Positions 1-5,841 of a stretch of 5,841 nt of DNA are shown piece by piece. The notes beneath the pieces are model-generated. The model ran no database searches. It saw nothing but the letters and a program-made list of their open reading frames with translations, and was not told the origin of the DNA. The stretch is from assembly GCA_030836925.1 (NCBI GenBank), contig JAUPLK010000117.1:1-5841 (forward strand), given 5' to 3'. Numbering within the stretch: the stretch's first letter is position 1; every line of letters starts with the position of its first letter. The DNA is from Pseudomonadota bacterium (GTDB lineage: Bacteria > Pseudomonadota > Gammaproteobacteria > Steroidobacterales > GCA-2729495). A program made the translations under genes and the position numbers.

Positions 1-252
1 ATCCGGCTGGCCGGTGAGCGCTCGCCGGACGTGATCCTGATGGATATCGTCATGCCGGGCATGAACGGCTATCAGGCGACACGCCGGCTGGCGCAGGATC
101 CCGCCACCGCATCCATCCCGATCCTGATCATTTCGACCAAGACCCAGGAAGCCGACCGCGTCTGGGGCCTGCGTCAGGGCGCGGTGCAGTATCTGACCAA
201 GCCGGTATCCGAACAGGAACTGGTGGCGGCCGTACGGGCCGCGCTGGGCTGA
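1..252 (+). CDS. pilH: PilH-like response regulator receiver (3' part, start outside window)
   Basis: This is a single-domain CheY-like receiver that accepts phosphate from the ChpA kinase and acts on type IV pilus motor control. Reading frame 1 is open from the first base and stops at TGA 250-252. The 83 visible residues lack roughly the first 35-40 of a usual ~120-residue PilH, including the N-terminal acidic pair. The phospho-acceptor Asp (visible residue 15, codon 43-45) sits in LMDIVMPGMNGYQATR. The switch residue is Ser45, the aromatic switch position is Tyr64, and the conserved Lys67 lies in YLTKP, 52 residues after the Asp as in CheY. The motifs VWGLRQGA and DIVMPG resemble PilH rather than PilG, and PilH is the gene that normally precedes pilI. 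No output domain follows. The stop overlaps the pilI start by one base, which implies coupled translation. PilG is the main alternative but is less likely. Confidence 0.9.
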   Translation: MRLAGERSPDVILMDIVMPGMNGYQATRRLAQDPATASIPILIISTKTQEADRVWGLRQGAVQYLTKPVSEQELVAAVRAALG

Positions 253-824
253 TGGCTGTCGCCGCACAGGACAGCCTGCGGACCCTCAAGGATCATCCTT
301 TTGATCTGCTGTGCGAGATGGAGCGCCGCAGCCGTGCGGCAGCCGCGGGCGCGCATGGCCATGACGTCAACCTGGAGGAATGGGTAGGCGTGGGTTTCCG
401 GCTGGGTCGGGAACGGTTTGTGGTGCCGCGTGACGAGGTTCGCGAAGTGCTGATGGTGCCACCGGCCGTGACGCGCGTACCGGGCGCAAAGTCCTGGGTG
501 AAGGGGCTGGCCAATGTGCGCGGGCACCTGTTGCCGCTGGTCGATCTGCGCGAGTTTCTCGGCTCCGGCATCGGTGGTGCCGAACGCAGTGCCCGGGCGC
601 TGGTGATCAACAGCGACGAGTATCCGGTCGGACTGATCGTCGACGAAGTATTTGGTTTTCGGCGCTTTCTGGATGGCGAAATGAACATCGAAGTGCCGGA
701 AACGGTGATCCGGGCTGACCGGTTTCTGGATGGCTGCTTCCAGCGTGCGGGCGAAGTCTGGCCGGTATTCAGTCTTTCGAAACTGCTGGACGCACGGGAT
801 TTCCAGCGTGCTGCGGCCGAGTAA
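252..824 (+). CDS. pilI: PilI, CheW-like adaptor of the Pil-Chp system
   Basis: This is a cytoplasmic CheW-family coupling protein of 190 residues. In the Pil-Chp system PilI links the PilJ transducer to the CheA-type core of ChpA. The N-terminal segment PFDLLCEMERRSR (residues 16-28) resembles the short helix found ahead of the CheW fold in PilI proteins. The CheW domain runs from about residue 44 (WVGVGFRLG) to about 180. It contains the family signature WVKGLANVRGHLLPLVDL (82-99), with the Asn-x-Arg-Gly turn at 88-91 that normally contacts receptor and kinase, and later GLIVDEVFG near 130-138. The ATG at 252 shares its A with the pilH TGA (TGATG). I see no strong Shine-Dalgarno, so translation is probably coupled. 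The next in-frame ATG (Met23) would remove the conserved N-terminal segment, which supports the start at 252. The length is normal for PilI and no key residue appears missing. Confidence 0.93.
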   Translation: MAVAAQDSLRTLKDHPFDLLCEMERRSRAAAAGAHGHDVNLEEWVGVGFRLGRERFVVPRDEVREVLMVPPAVTRVPGAKSWVKGLANVRGHLLPLVDLREFLGSGIGGAERSARALVINSDEYPVGLIVDEVFGFRRFLDGEMNIEVPETVIRADRFLDGCFQRAGEVWPVFSLSKLLDARDFQRAAAE

Positions 825-827
825 AAC

Positions 828-831
828 GGAG
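828..831 (+). promoter_or_regulatory. Candidate ribosome binding site for pilJ
   Basis: A GGAG core within ACGGAGCG lies in the 18-base gap between the pilI stop (822-824) and the pilJ ATG at 843. It leaves 11 bases to the start codon, somewhat longer than the usual optimum. It is the only purine-rich match in the gap. A second purine-rich stretch (AGGTGGA, 857-863) sits directly before an in-frame ATG at 864, so the exact start of pilJ is not fully decided by ribosome site evidence. Confidence 0.4.
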
Positions 832-842
832 CGAATCAACTG

Positions 843-2903
843 ATGACAGAACAAACAGGTGGAATGCGGCTGTTTCCGGCGCTGGGTGCCGCACTGATAG
901 CGGTGCTCGTGGGCTGTCTTGCCCTGCTCCTGCTCCGGCCCCCGGCGCTCACGGTATCCGGTGGTGCGGCGGCAAACTCGCCGCTGGCCGATGCCCACAT
1001 CGCCTGGAGTCTTGCTGCCGGCGCGATGCGTGGTGAGGCAAAGGCCTTTGCGGGCCTGGCGACTGTCAGCAGGCAGCTCAAGGAGGCCGATACCAGCGGA
1101 CTCGACGACGACATCCGACGCAGCCTGGTCCGGATCAGCGCCAGCCTTGGCACCATAGAAGCCGGTCGCAGTGAACTGCTGGCCTTGCGTGCGGCGGCCG
1201 ATCGTCTCGATCGCGTGGTCCCGCGTCTGGCTGCGCAGATCGATGCCTTGCAGGCCAATCCGGCGCTGCGCAACCAGCCGGCCACCATCGCCCAGCTTGA
1301 GCGGATACGGGCGCTGGCCGATGGCCTGCGCCGCGACCTGCGCGGCCTGTCGCAGGGCGCCGTAACGGCAGCGGCACAGAGTTCCGTGATGCTCGATGCC
1401 GACATGGCGATCACCCAGGTGGTGCGCGGTCTGGCGGAAGGCAATGCCGAACTCGGATTGCGTGCGCTGACGGGGCCGGAGGCAATCCGGGCACTGGATG
1501 GATTGCGCAAGGAGAGTGCCGAACTCAGCAAGACCCTGCGCGACGTGCTGGCTGCCGGTGACCGTCTCAGCGCACTGCGTCAGTCGATGGAGCAGCTCGA
1601 TACGCTGGTGGGTGCCCTGCCGCTCACGCCGGTCAGTACGGCACAGGCACCTGCACTGGGGCTGGCGGCGACCATCGTTGCGGCGTTGCTTGCGCTGGGC
1701 ATCGCGCTGGCGCTGGCCATGATCTGGATTTACCGGCGCGTGGCCGACACCGGCCGGGCAGCTGTCCGGCAGACCGCCCAGAATGAGCGCAACCAGCAGG
1801 CCATCCTGACGCTGCTCGATGAAATGAGCAGCCTGGCCGATGGCAATCTCACCGTGCATGCCACGGTGACCGAGGACATCACCGGCGCGATTGCCGACTC
1901 GGTGAATTACGCGATCGAGGCGCTGCGCGAGCTGGTCACGACCATCAACGAAAGCGCGATCCTCGTTGACGGTGCCGCCCGGCAGACCGAGGGTTCTGCC
2001 CGCCAGCTCGCCGCTGCCAGCGAAGCGCAATCCAAGCAGCTCGAGTCGGCTTCGCGGGCCATCAACCGCATGGCCTCGTCCATCGAGGAGGTTTCGGGCA
2101 ACGCCGAGCGCTCCTCGGACGTGGCCCGCCATTCGGTGGATGTGGCGCACAAGGGCGGCGATGCGGTGCGACGCACCATCGAGGGCATGAACGCCATCCG
2201 CGAGACCATCCAGGAGACTTCCAAGCGCATCAAACGGCTCGGCGAAAGCTCGCAGGAGATCGGCAACATCGTCGAACTCATCAATGACATTGCCGACCAG
2301 ACCAACATCCTCGCGCTGAATGCCGCGATCCAGGCCTCGATGGCCGGCGAAGCAGGGCGCGGTTTTGCAGTGGTGGCCGACGAGGTGCAGCGACTGGCAG
2401 AACGCTCGGCCAATGCCACCCGCCAGATCGAGTTCCTGGTGCGCACGATCCAGGCCGATACCAACGAGGCGATCGTCTCGATGGAGCGCAGCACCACCGA
2501 CGTGGTCGGCGGTGCGCTGCTGGCCGAAAATGCCGGTGCCGCCCTCGAGGAGATCGAACAGGTTTCCAACCAGATCGCGGCGCTGGTGCAGAACATCTCG
2601 AGTTCGGCGCGCGAGCAGGGCAAGGCGGCCTCCGCGGTGACCCGCAGCATGGATGTGCTGGAAGAGATCAACGCCGAAACCCAGGCCAATACCAGTGCCA
2701 CCACCAGCGCCATCAGCAAGCTGGCGGAACTCGCCACCCAGCTGCGCCGCTCGGTGGCCGGCTTCCGGCTGCCGCCGGTTGCGGCACTTGCCCAGGCGGG
2801 TACATCGGCGGCAGCCGCGGGTGCAACGCCAGCCGAGGCAGCGCGTGAACCGGCTGCGCACTTCGCAGAACCCGTGTCCTTCGCGAGCAAGCGTACGGCC
2901 TGA
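843..2903 (+). CDS. pilJ: PilJ, type IV pilus methyl-accepting chemotaxis transducer
   Basis: This is an inner-membrane chemoreceptor of 686 residues, close to the usual PilJ length. It is the sensory input of the Pil-Chp pathway and signals via PilI to ChpA. A short cytoplasmic tail precedes membrane segment 1 (about residues 10-31, ALIAVLVGCLALLLL). A periplasmic, Ala- and Leu-rich, mainly helical region of about 240 residues follows; its place and size fit the paired PilJ N-terminal sensor modules. Membrane segment 2 is about 272-297, ending MIWIYRR. A HAMP-like stretch (about 298-350) contains SLADGNLTV and EDITGAIADSVNYAI. The MCP signalling domain fills about 360-645. Its hairpin tip is unmistakable: QTNILALNAAI, then MAGEAGRGFAVVADEVQRLAER (Met500 to Arg521, tip Glu503). 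Possible methylation glutamates include Glu415-Glu416 in ASSIEEVSG. The C-terminus ends SKRTA, without an NWETF-like CheR tether. ATG 843 is chosen because it gives the full family length; ATG 864 (Met8) is a possible alternative. Confidence 0.96.
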   Translation: MTEQTGGMRLFPALGAALIAVLVGCLALLLLRPPALTVSGGAAANSPLADAHIAWSLAAGAMRGEAKAFAGLATVSRQLKEADTSGLDDDIRRSLVRISASLGTIEAGRSELLALRAAADRLDRVVPRLAAQIDALQANPALRNQPATIAQLERIRALADGLRRDLRGLSQGAVTAAAQSSVMLDADMAITQVVRGLAEGNAELGLRALTGPEAIRALDGLRKESAELSKTLRDVLAAGDRLSALRQSMEQLDTLVGALPLTPVSTAQAPALGLAATIVAALLALGIALALAMIWIYRRVADTGRAAVRQTAQNERNQQAILTLLDEMSSLADGNLTVHATVTEDITGAIADSVNYAIEALRELVTTINESAILVDGAARQTEGSARQLAAASEAQSKQLESASRAINRMASSIEEVSGNAERSSDVARHSVDVAHKGGDAVRRTIEGMNAIRETIQETSKRIKRLGESSQEIGNIVELINDIADQTNILALNAAIQASMAGEAGRGFAVVADEVQRLAERSANATRQIEFLVRTIQADTNEAIVSMERSTTDVVGGALLAENAGAALEEIEQVSNQIAALVQNISSSAREQGKAASAVTRSMDVLEEINAETQANTSATTSAISKLAELATQLRRSVAGFRLPPVAALAQAGTSAAAAGATPAEAAREPAAHFAEPVSFASKRTA

Positions 2904-2906
2904 CCG

Positions 2907-5841
2907 GTGTCCGCCCTGCCCGAGCGCAACGCGACTGATGATCCGGCTCCCCAGCCGCTGCAACTCGTGGGCGCCGAGCTCGCGATCACGTTGAACGATG
3001 CGCGTGCGGTACTCGAACAGTTCGCTGAAGGTGAGGGCAGCCCGCAGCTGCTGGAGCGCTGTGCCGCCTTGCTGCATACCGCGCGCGGCGTCTTGCAGAT
3101 CACCGAGACCTGGGGCGCCAGCCTGCTCGCCGAGGAGATGGAGCAGACCTGCCGCCATCTGCTGAAAAACCGTCGCGTCGATGGCCAGGCGGATGATGGC
3201 ATCGAAGCCCTGTCGCGGGCTGCCGTGCAGTTGCCGGGCTATGTCGAGCGTATCCGTGACGGTGGCCGCGACGTGCCGCTGGTGCTGCTGCCTCTGCTCA
3301 ATGACCTGCGTGCCGCACGCGGTCGTCCGTTGCTGTCCGAAAGCACCCTGTTGCTGCTGAATATCGCGCCGGGGGCGATGAGCGAGCCGGTGGCTCCGCC
3401 GCGCGAACCTTCAGGCGAAGACGCCACCGTACTGGCCAAACACATGCGGCCGCGCTTTCAGCTGGCGCTGCTGAGCTGGATTCGCGGTGATGCTGGCGGG
3501 GACGCGCTGCGCAGGCTCCAGGATGTTGCCGGCCGTCTCGAAGCGGCATCGGCCAGCGAAGTGGTCCATCAGCTCTGGTGGGTGGTCGGCGGCGTGCTCG
3601 AAGCGTTGGCCGATGGCGGCCTGGAGGCCGGCGTATCGGTCAAGCGGCTGATCGGTCAGGCCGACCGCGAAATGAAACGCCTCTTCAGCATCGGTGAGCA
3701 GAAGTTCGCTGCGCAGCCGCCCACGGAACTGGTCAACAACCTGCTCTATTACGTTGCCCGCGCCACGAGTATCGGTCCGCGGGTAATGGCGATCCGCGAA
3801 GCCTTCAGCCTGTCCGGACTGATCCCCGGTGACGAGCAGGTCGAGTCCGCACGTCAAAGCCTGTCGGCACCCAGTGCGCGGCTGATGCAGACAGTGTCCG
3901 GCGCGATTCGCGAAGACCTGGCGCGCGTCAAGGATGTGCTCGATATCTATGTGCGCACCGGCATGGAGCGTGTCGAGGAGCTCGCACCACAGGTCGAGCT
4001 GCTGAAAAAGATCGGCGATACGCTGGGCGTGCTGGGTCTGGGCGAATTGCGTGAAGTCGTCCAGCTGCGGCGTGCCGAACTGGAAGAACTGGTGGCCGGT
4101 CGCGGGCATCCGGACGAATCGGTGCTGGTCACCATGGCCGCCGCCCTGCTTGAGGTCGAGGACCGCATCGAGCCGCTGCTCATCGGCCTGATCAGTCCCG
4201 ACGCGGCAGGTGCCGGCGATACGGCCAGCAACGCGCAGGATCACGGGCAGTCGCTCGTCACCCAGGCCGTGATGCGCGAGTGTCTGGCGAACCTGACGCG
4301 CGTCAAGGAAGCCATCAGTACAGTGACCGAGCGCGCCGGTGACGGCGCGGCACTGGATGCGATTCCGACCCTGCTGCGCGGAATCACCGCCGCGCTGCTG
4401 ATCGCCGAGCGCGAGCCGGCGGCGCGGATCGCCGAACGCATCGCTGCTGCCGCGTCGGAAGTCGTGCAGCGCGGTGGCGGTGTGGAGGCGCGGGCCGCGC
4501 TCGAGCGCCTCGCCGATGCGATCGTCAGTCTCGAGTACTACATGGAGACGATCCAGGCCGGACGACGCGAGCCTGACTGGATGCTCGATAATGCCGGCCG
4601 CAGTCTCGATGCACTGACGCTGCCGGAAATTTCGGCACCGGCCGGCAGCGAAGACCTGCCTGCCACGCAGGTGATTTCACCGCCCTTTGTGCCGGAGGTC
4701 GTGCTGCCGGCATGGACCGGGCCTTCCGCTGACCGTCCGGTTGTCGCCGATACGGGCGATGGCATCGATCCGGAAATCCTCGAGCTGTTCATCGAGGAAG
4801 CGCGCGAAGCCATCGAGTCGATCAACACGAATTTCCCGCGCTGGGTGCTGGATGACAGTGAGACCGATGCGCTGCAGACCGTGCGGCGTGCCTACCACAC
4901 GCTCAAGGGCAGTGGCCGGATGGTCGGCGCTGAACTGATCGGCGAGTATTGCTGGAGCATCGAACACCTGCTCAACCGTATCATCGACGGCACGGTAGCG
5001 AACTCGCAGGCGCTGGGCGCCTTCCTGCAGCGGGCGAACACCGCGGTTGCAGAGTTGCTCGAGCAGCTGGAAGCGGGCACCGAGCCGTCCAGCGACATCG
5101 CGGCGTTGATTGCGGAGGCGGAGGCGCTCGGCCGGCCGGTGGCTGCACCGGAGGCGCAGGTCGACAGCAGTGATGCAACTGAAGTTTTGGCGCTGCCGTC
5201 GATCGAGGCTGCACTGGGTCGCGCGAAGGCGCTGGCAGATGAGCAGGAGCCGACGCTCGGGCCGGTCGACGCAACGATGGTGGCGACGCATGTCTCCTTC
5301 GCGCCGCCGGGCATGGATCCGGTGCTGCTCGACATCCTGTCCCGTGAAGTGGATGCCCATCTGGCGGTGCTCCGCGGTTTTGTGGCGGCGGGCAGCGAGT
5401 CCCTGCGGCAACCGCTGCCCGAGGAAGTATTTCGCGCCTGTCATACCCTGCACGGCAACCTGACCATGGCCGGTGTGAGTGCCGCGGTCGAGGTCTCGGA
5501 ACTGCTCAACGATCTGGTCGGCGTGCTGTACACGGGCAGCCTGCCGGCCGATCAGGCCGTGCTCGATGCCTGCGATAAGAGCATCGACGTGGTTGCGGCA
5601 ATCATTGTCCAGCTGAGCGATCCGATGCATGCCGTACCGGATACGACGGCATTGAAGGCAAGTCTGCGGCAGCTTGCGGTGACGGCGGCGGAACGTGTGG
5701 CTGCGCAGTCTGCCGAACCTGGCGACGGCGGCACCGTGTCGATGCAGTTGCCGGTCATCACCGACACGGACTTGCCCGATGTCGCACCGGAACTTGAGGA
5801 AATATTTGCCGGTACAGAGCCGGAACCGGAGCCGGAACCGG
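2907..5841 (+). CDS. chpA: ChpA/PilL hybrid sensor kinase, N-terminal part (runs off window)
   Basis: This is the 5' part (978 codons plus one base) of the very large CheA-type kinase of the Pil-Chp system. Family members carry several Hpt domains, a CheA core with CheW domain, and one or more receivers; only the N-terminal portion is visible. The start is GTG 2907, three bases after the pilJ stop, with no clear ribosome site, so it is probably coupled; no in-frame ATG occurs before residue 78. Residues 21-570 resemble the ChpA N-terminus and its paralogue FimL. They hold an Hpt-like helix with His57 (LLHTARGVLQ, then LLAEEMEQ), the motif VPLVLLPLLNDLRAARG (123-139), a degenerate module around His221 (VVHQLWWVVGG), another without His (LLKKIGDTLG, near 367), and LADAIVSLEYYMETI (535-549). 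A canonical Hpt spans about 619-722 with His664 in YHTLKGSGRMVGA. A variant Hpt spans about 802-903 with His846 in CHTLHGNLTMAG. A Glu-Pro linker begins at 971. The frame is open throughout. Confidence 0.94.
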   Translation, partial: MSALPERNATDDPAPQPLQLVGAELAITLNDARAVLEQFAEGEGSPQLLERCAALLHTARGVLQITETWGASLLAEEMEQTCRHLLKNRRVDGQADDGIEALSRAAVQLPGYVERIRDGGRDVPLVLLPLLNDLRAARGRPLLSESTLLLLNIAPGAMSEPVAPPREPSGEDATVLAKHMRPRFQLALLSWIRGDAGGDALRRLQDVAGRLEAASASEVVHQLWWVVGGVLEALADGGLEAGVSVKRLIGQADREMKRLFSIGEQKFAAQPPTELVNNLLYYVARATSIGPRVMAIREAFSLSGLIPGDEQVESARQSLSAPSARLMQTVSGAIREDLARVKDVLDIYVRTGMERVEELAPQVELLKKIGDTLGVLGLGELREVVQLRRAELEELVAGRGHPDESVLVTMAAALLEVEDRIEPLLIGLISPDAAGAGDTASNAQDHGQSLVTQAVMRECLANLTRVKEAISTVTERAGDGAALDAIPTLLRGITAALLIAEREPAARIAERIAAAASEVVQRGGGVEARAALERLADAIVSLEYYMETIQAGRREPDWMLDNAGRSLDALTLPEISAPAGSEDLPATQVISPPFVPEVVLPAWTGPSADRPVVADTGDGIDPEILELFIEEAREAIESINTNFPRWVLDDSETDALQTVRRAYHTLKGSGRMVGAELIGEYCWSIEHLLNRIIDGTVANSQALGAFLQRANTAVAELLEQLEAGTEPSSDIAALIAEAEALGRPVAAPEAQVDSSDATEVLALPSIEAALGRAKALADEQEPTLGPVDATMVATHVSFAPPGMDPVLLDILSREVDAHLAVLRGFVAAGSESLRQPLPEEVFRACHTLHGNLTMAGVSAAVEVSELLNDLVGVLYTGSLPADQAVLDACDKSIDVVAAIIVQLSDPMHAVPDTTALKASLRQLAVTAAERVAAQSAEPGDGGTVSMQLPVITDTDLPDVAPELEEIFAGTEPEPEPEP
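2967..3323 (+). other. Hpt-like module 1 at the chpA N-terminus (FimL-like)
   Basis: Residues 21-139 of the chpA product begin LVGAELAITLNDARAVLEQF and contain His57 (codon 3075-3077) in LLHTARGVLQITETWGASLL. The His-x-x-Arg-Gly spacing fits an Hpt helix with Arg in place of the usual Lys. The module ends in the ChpA/FimL-type motif VPLVLLPLLNDLRAARG. It is a good landmark for recognising the gene as chpA rather than a standard cheA. Whether His57 is a true phosphorylation site cannot be told from sequence. Confidence 0.7.
4761..5072 (+). other. Canonical Hpt (histidine phosphotransfer) domain within chpA
   Basis: Residues 619-722 of the chpA product form a standard Hpt four-helix unit. It begins GIDPEILELFIEEAREAI, and the phospho-acceptor His664 (codon 4896-4898) lies in RRAYHTLKGSGRMVGA, a full match to the HTLKGS consensus. 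The conserved second helix continues with the pattern LIGEYCWSIEHLLNRI. In ChpA such domains are phosphorylated by the CheA core or relay phosphate to receivers. It is preceded by a roughly 50-residue Pro- and acid-rich linker (about 570-618). Confidence 0.93.
5310..5615 (+). other. Variant Hpt domain within chpA (HTLHGN motif)
   Basis: Residues 802-903 repeat the Hpt layout of the preceding domain. They begin GMDPVLLDILSREVDAHL and carry His846 (codon 5442-5444) in VFRACHTLHGNLTMAGV, followed by VSELLNDLVGVLYTGSLP. The phospho-acceptor His is kept, but the usual Lys three residues later is His, and the usual Gly-Ser is Gly-Asn. Hpt repeats in ChpA proteins are known to diverge in this motif, so the domain may still accept phosphate, perhaps at a different rate. 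That functional statement is inference. Confidence 0.85.
5817..5841 (+). repeat. Glu-Pro dipeptide repeat (GAR-CCG tandem), cut by window edge
   Basis: The last 25 bases are four copies of the hexamer GARCCG, equivalently two copies of the 12-mer GAGCCGGAACCG, plus one base. In the chpA frame they encode Glu-Pro four times (residues 971-978). Such runs form stiff acidic linkers between Hpt domains. The true length is unknown because the window ends inside it. Confidence 0.85.

Noticed and set aside
43..201. PilG instead of PilH for the first gene
   Set aside because: The motifs DIVMPG and VWGLRQGA and the position directly before pilI fit PilH better; PilG usually lies one gene further upstream.
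825..842. Promoter or terminator between pilI and pilJ
   Set aside because: Only 18 bases, with no inverted repeat, no T-run and no -35/-10 pair; it fits only a ribosome binding site.
841..846. TGATGA at the pilJ start as an overlapping stop/start of an upstream gene
   Set aside because: pilI already ends at 824 and no credible coding frame ends at 841-843.
2653..2994. A plus-strand 113-codon frame bridging the pilJ-chpA junction, which might be a small gene in place of pilK
   Set aside because: It overlaps the end of pilJ and start of chpA in another frame, is dominated by Arg, Pro and Ser, and shows no methyltransferase motif.
174..3158. A possible minus-strand gene of 994 codons
   Set aside because: It lies wholly opposite four well-supported genes, in codon register with three of them, and its sequence is rich in Arg, Gly, His and Gln as expected from reverse-complemented GC-rich codons. 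I see no domain motif in it.
1907..3202. A minus-strand open frame of 431 codons over pilJ and the chpA start
   Set aside because: It is Ser-, Ala- and Arg-rich with no recognisable motif, and opposite the conserved MCP domain. It is a composition shadow.
1..5841. Mobile elements, tRNA or rRNA genes, CRISPR arrays, toxin-antitoxin or defence genes
   Set aside because: Almost every base is in four colinear chemosensory genes. I saw no terminal inverted repeats, spaced direct repeats, tRNA-like folds or unrelated genes.

Overview
The window is one compact, GC-rich, plus-strand operon fragment. It encodes a Pil-Chp chemosensory system, the chemotaxis-like pathway that controls type IV pili (twitching motility and surface sensing). 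The gene order is pilH (3' end only), pilI, pilJ, chpA (5' part only). Identification rests on protein motifs read directly from the sequence. The motif style matches the Pil-Chp proteins of Gammaproteobacteria such as Pseudomonas, Xanthomonas and Xylella. High GC, GC-ending codons and the absence of a pilK gene between pilJ and chpA suggest a gammaproteobacterium outside Pseudomonas, possibly Xanthomonadales-, Nevskiales- or Chromatiales-like. That taxonomic call is inference and is weak.

Layout: 1-252 is the end of a CheY-like single-domain receiver (PilH). 252-824 is a CheW-like adaptor (PilI), whose ATG shares one base with the pilH stop. 843-2903 is a complete PilJ methyl-accepting transducer, with two membrane segments, a periplasmic sensor, a HAMP-like stretch and an MCP signalling hairpin. 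2907-5841 is the start of a very large ChpA/PilL hybrid kinase and runs off the window. The visible 978 codons contain a FimL-like N-terminal half with one plausible and two degenerate Hpt-like modules, one canonical Hpt domain (HTLKGS), one variant Hpt domain (HTLHGN), and the beginning of an acidic Glu-Pro linker. Only about 21 bases (825-842 and 2904-2906) are non-coding, so the window has no room for an internal terminator.

How the genes work together, from family knowledge: PilJ senses a periplasmic signal, thought to be linked to pilus retraction or pilin contact. It signals through PilI to the ChpA kinase core, which lies beyond the right edge. ChpA autophosphorylates and passes phosphate among its Hpt domains to the receivers PilG and PilH. 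These tune the extension and retraction motors and, in some species, cAMP signalling.

I do not see an undescribed system here. The points worth a second look are the missing methyltransferase gene, the altered second strong Hpt motif, the low-complexity Glu-Pro linker, and a very long antisense open frame that codon use explains.
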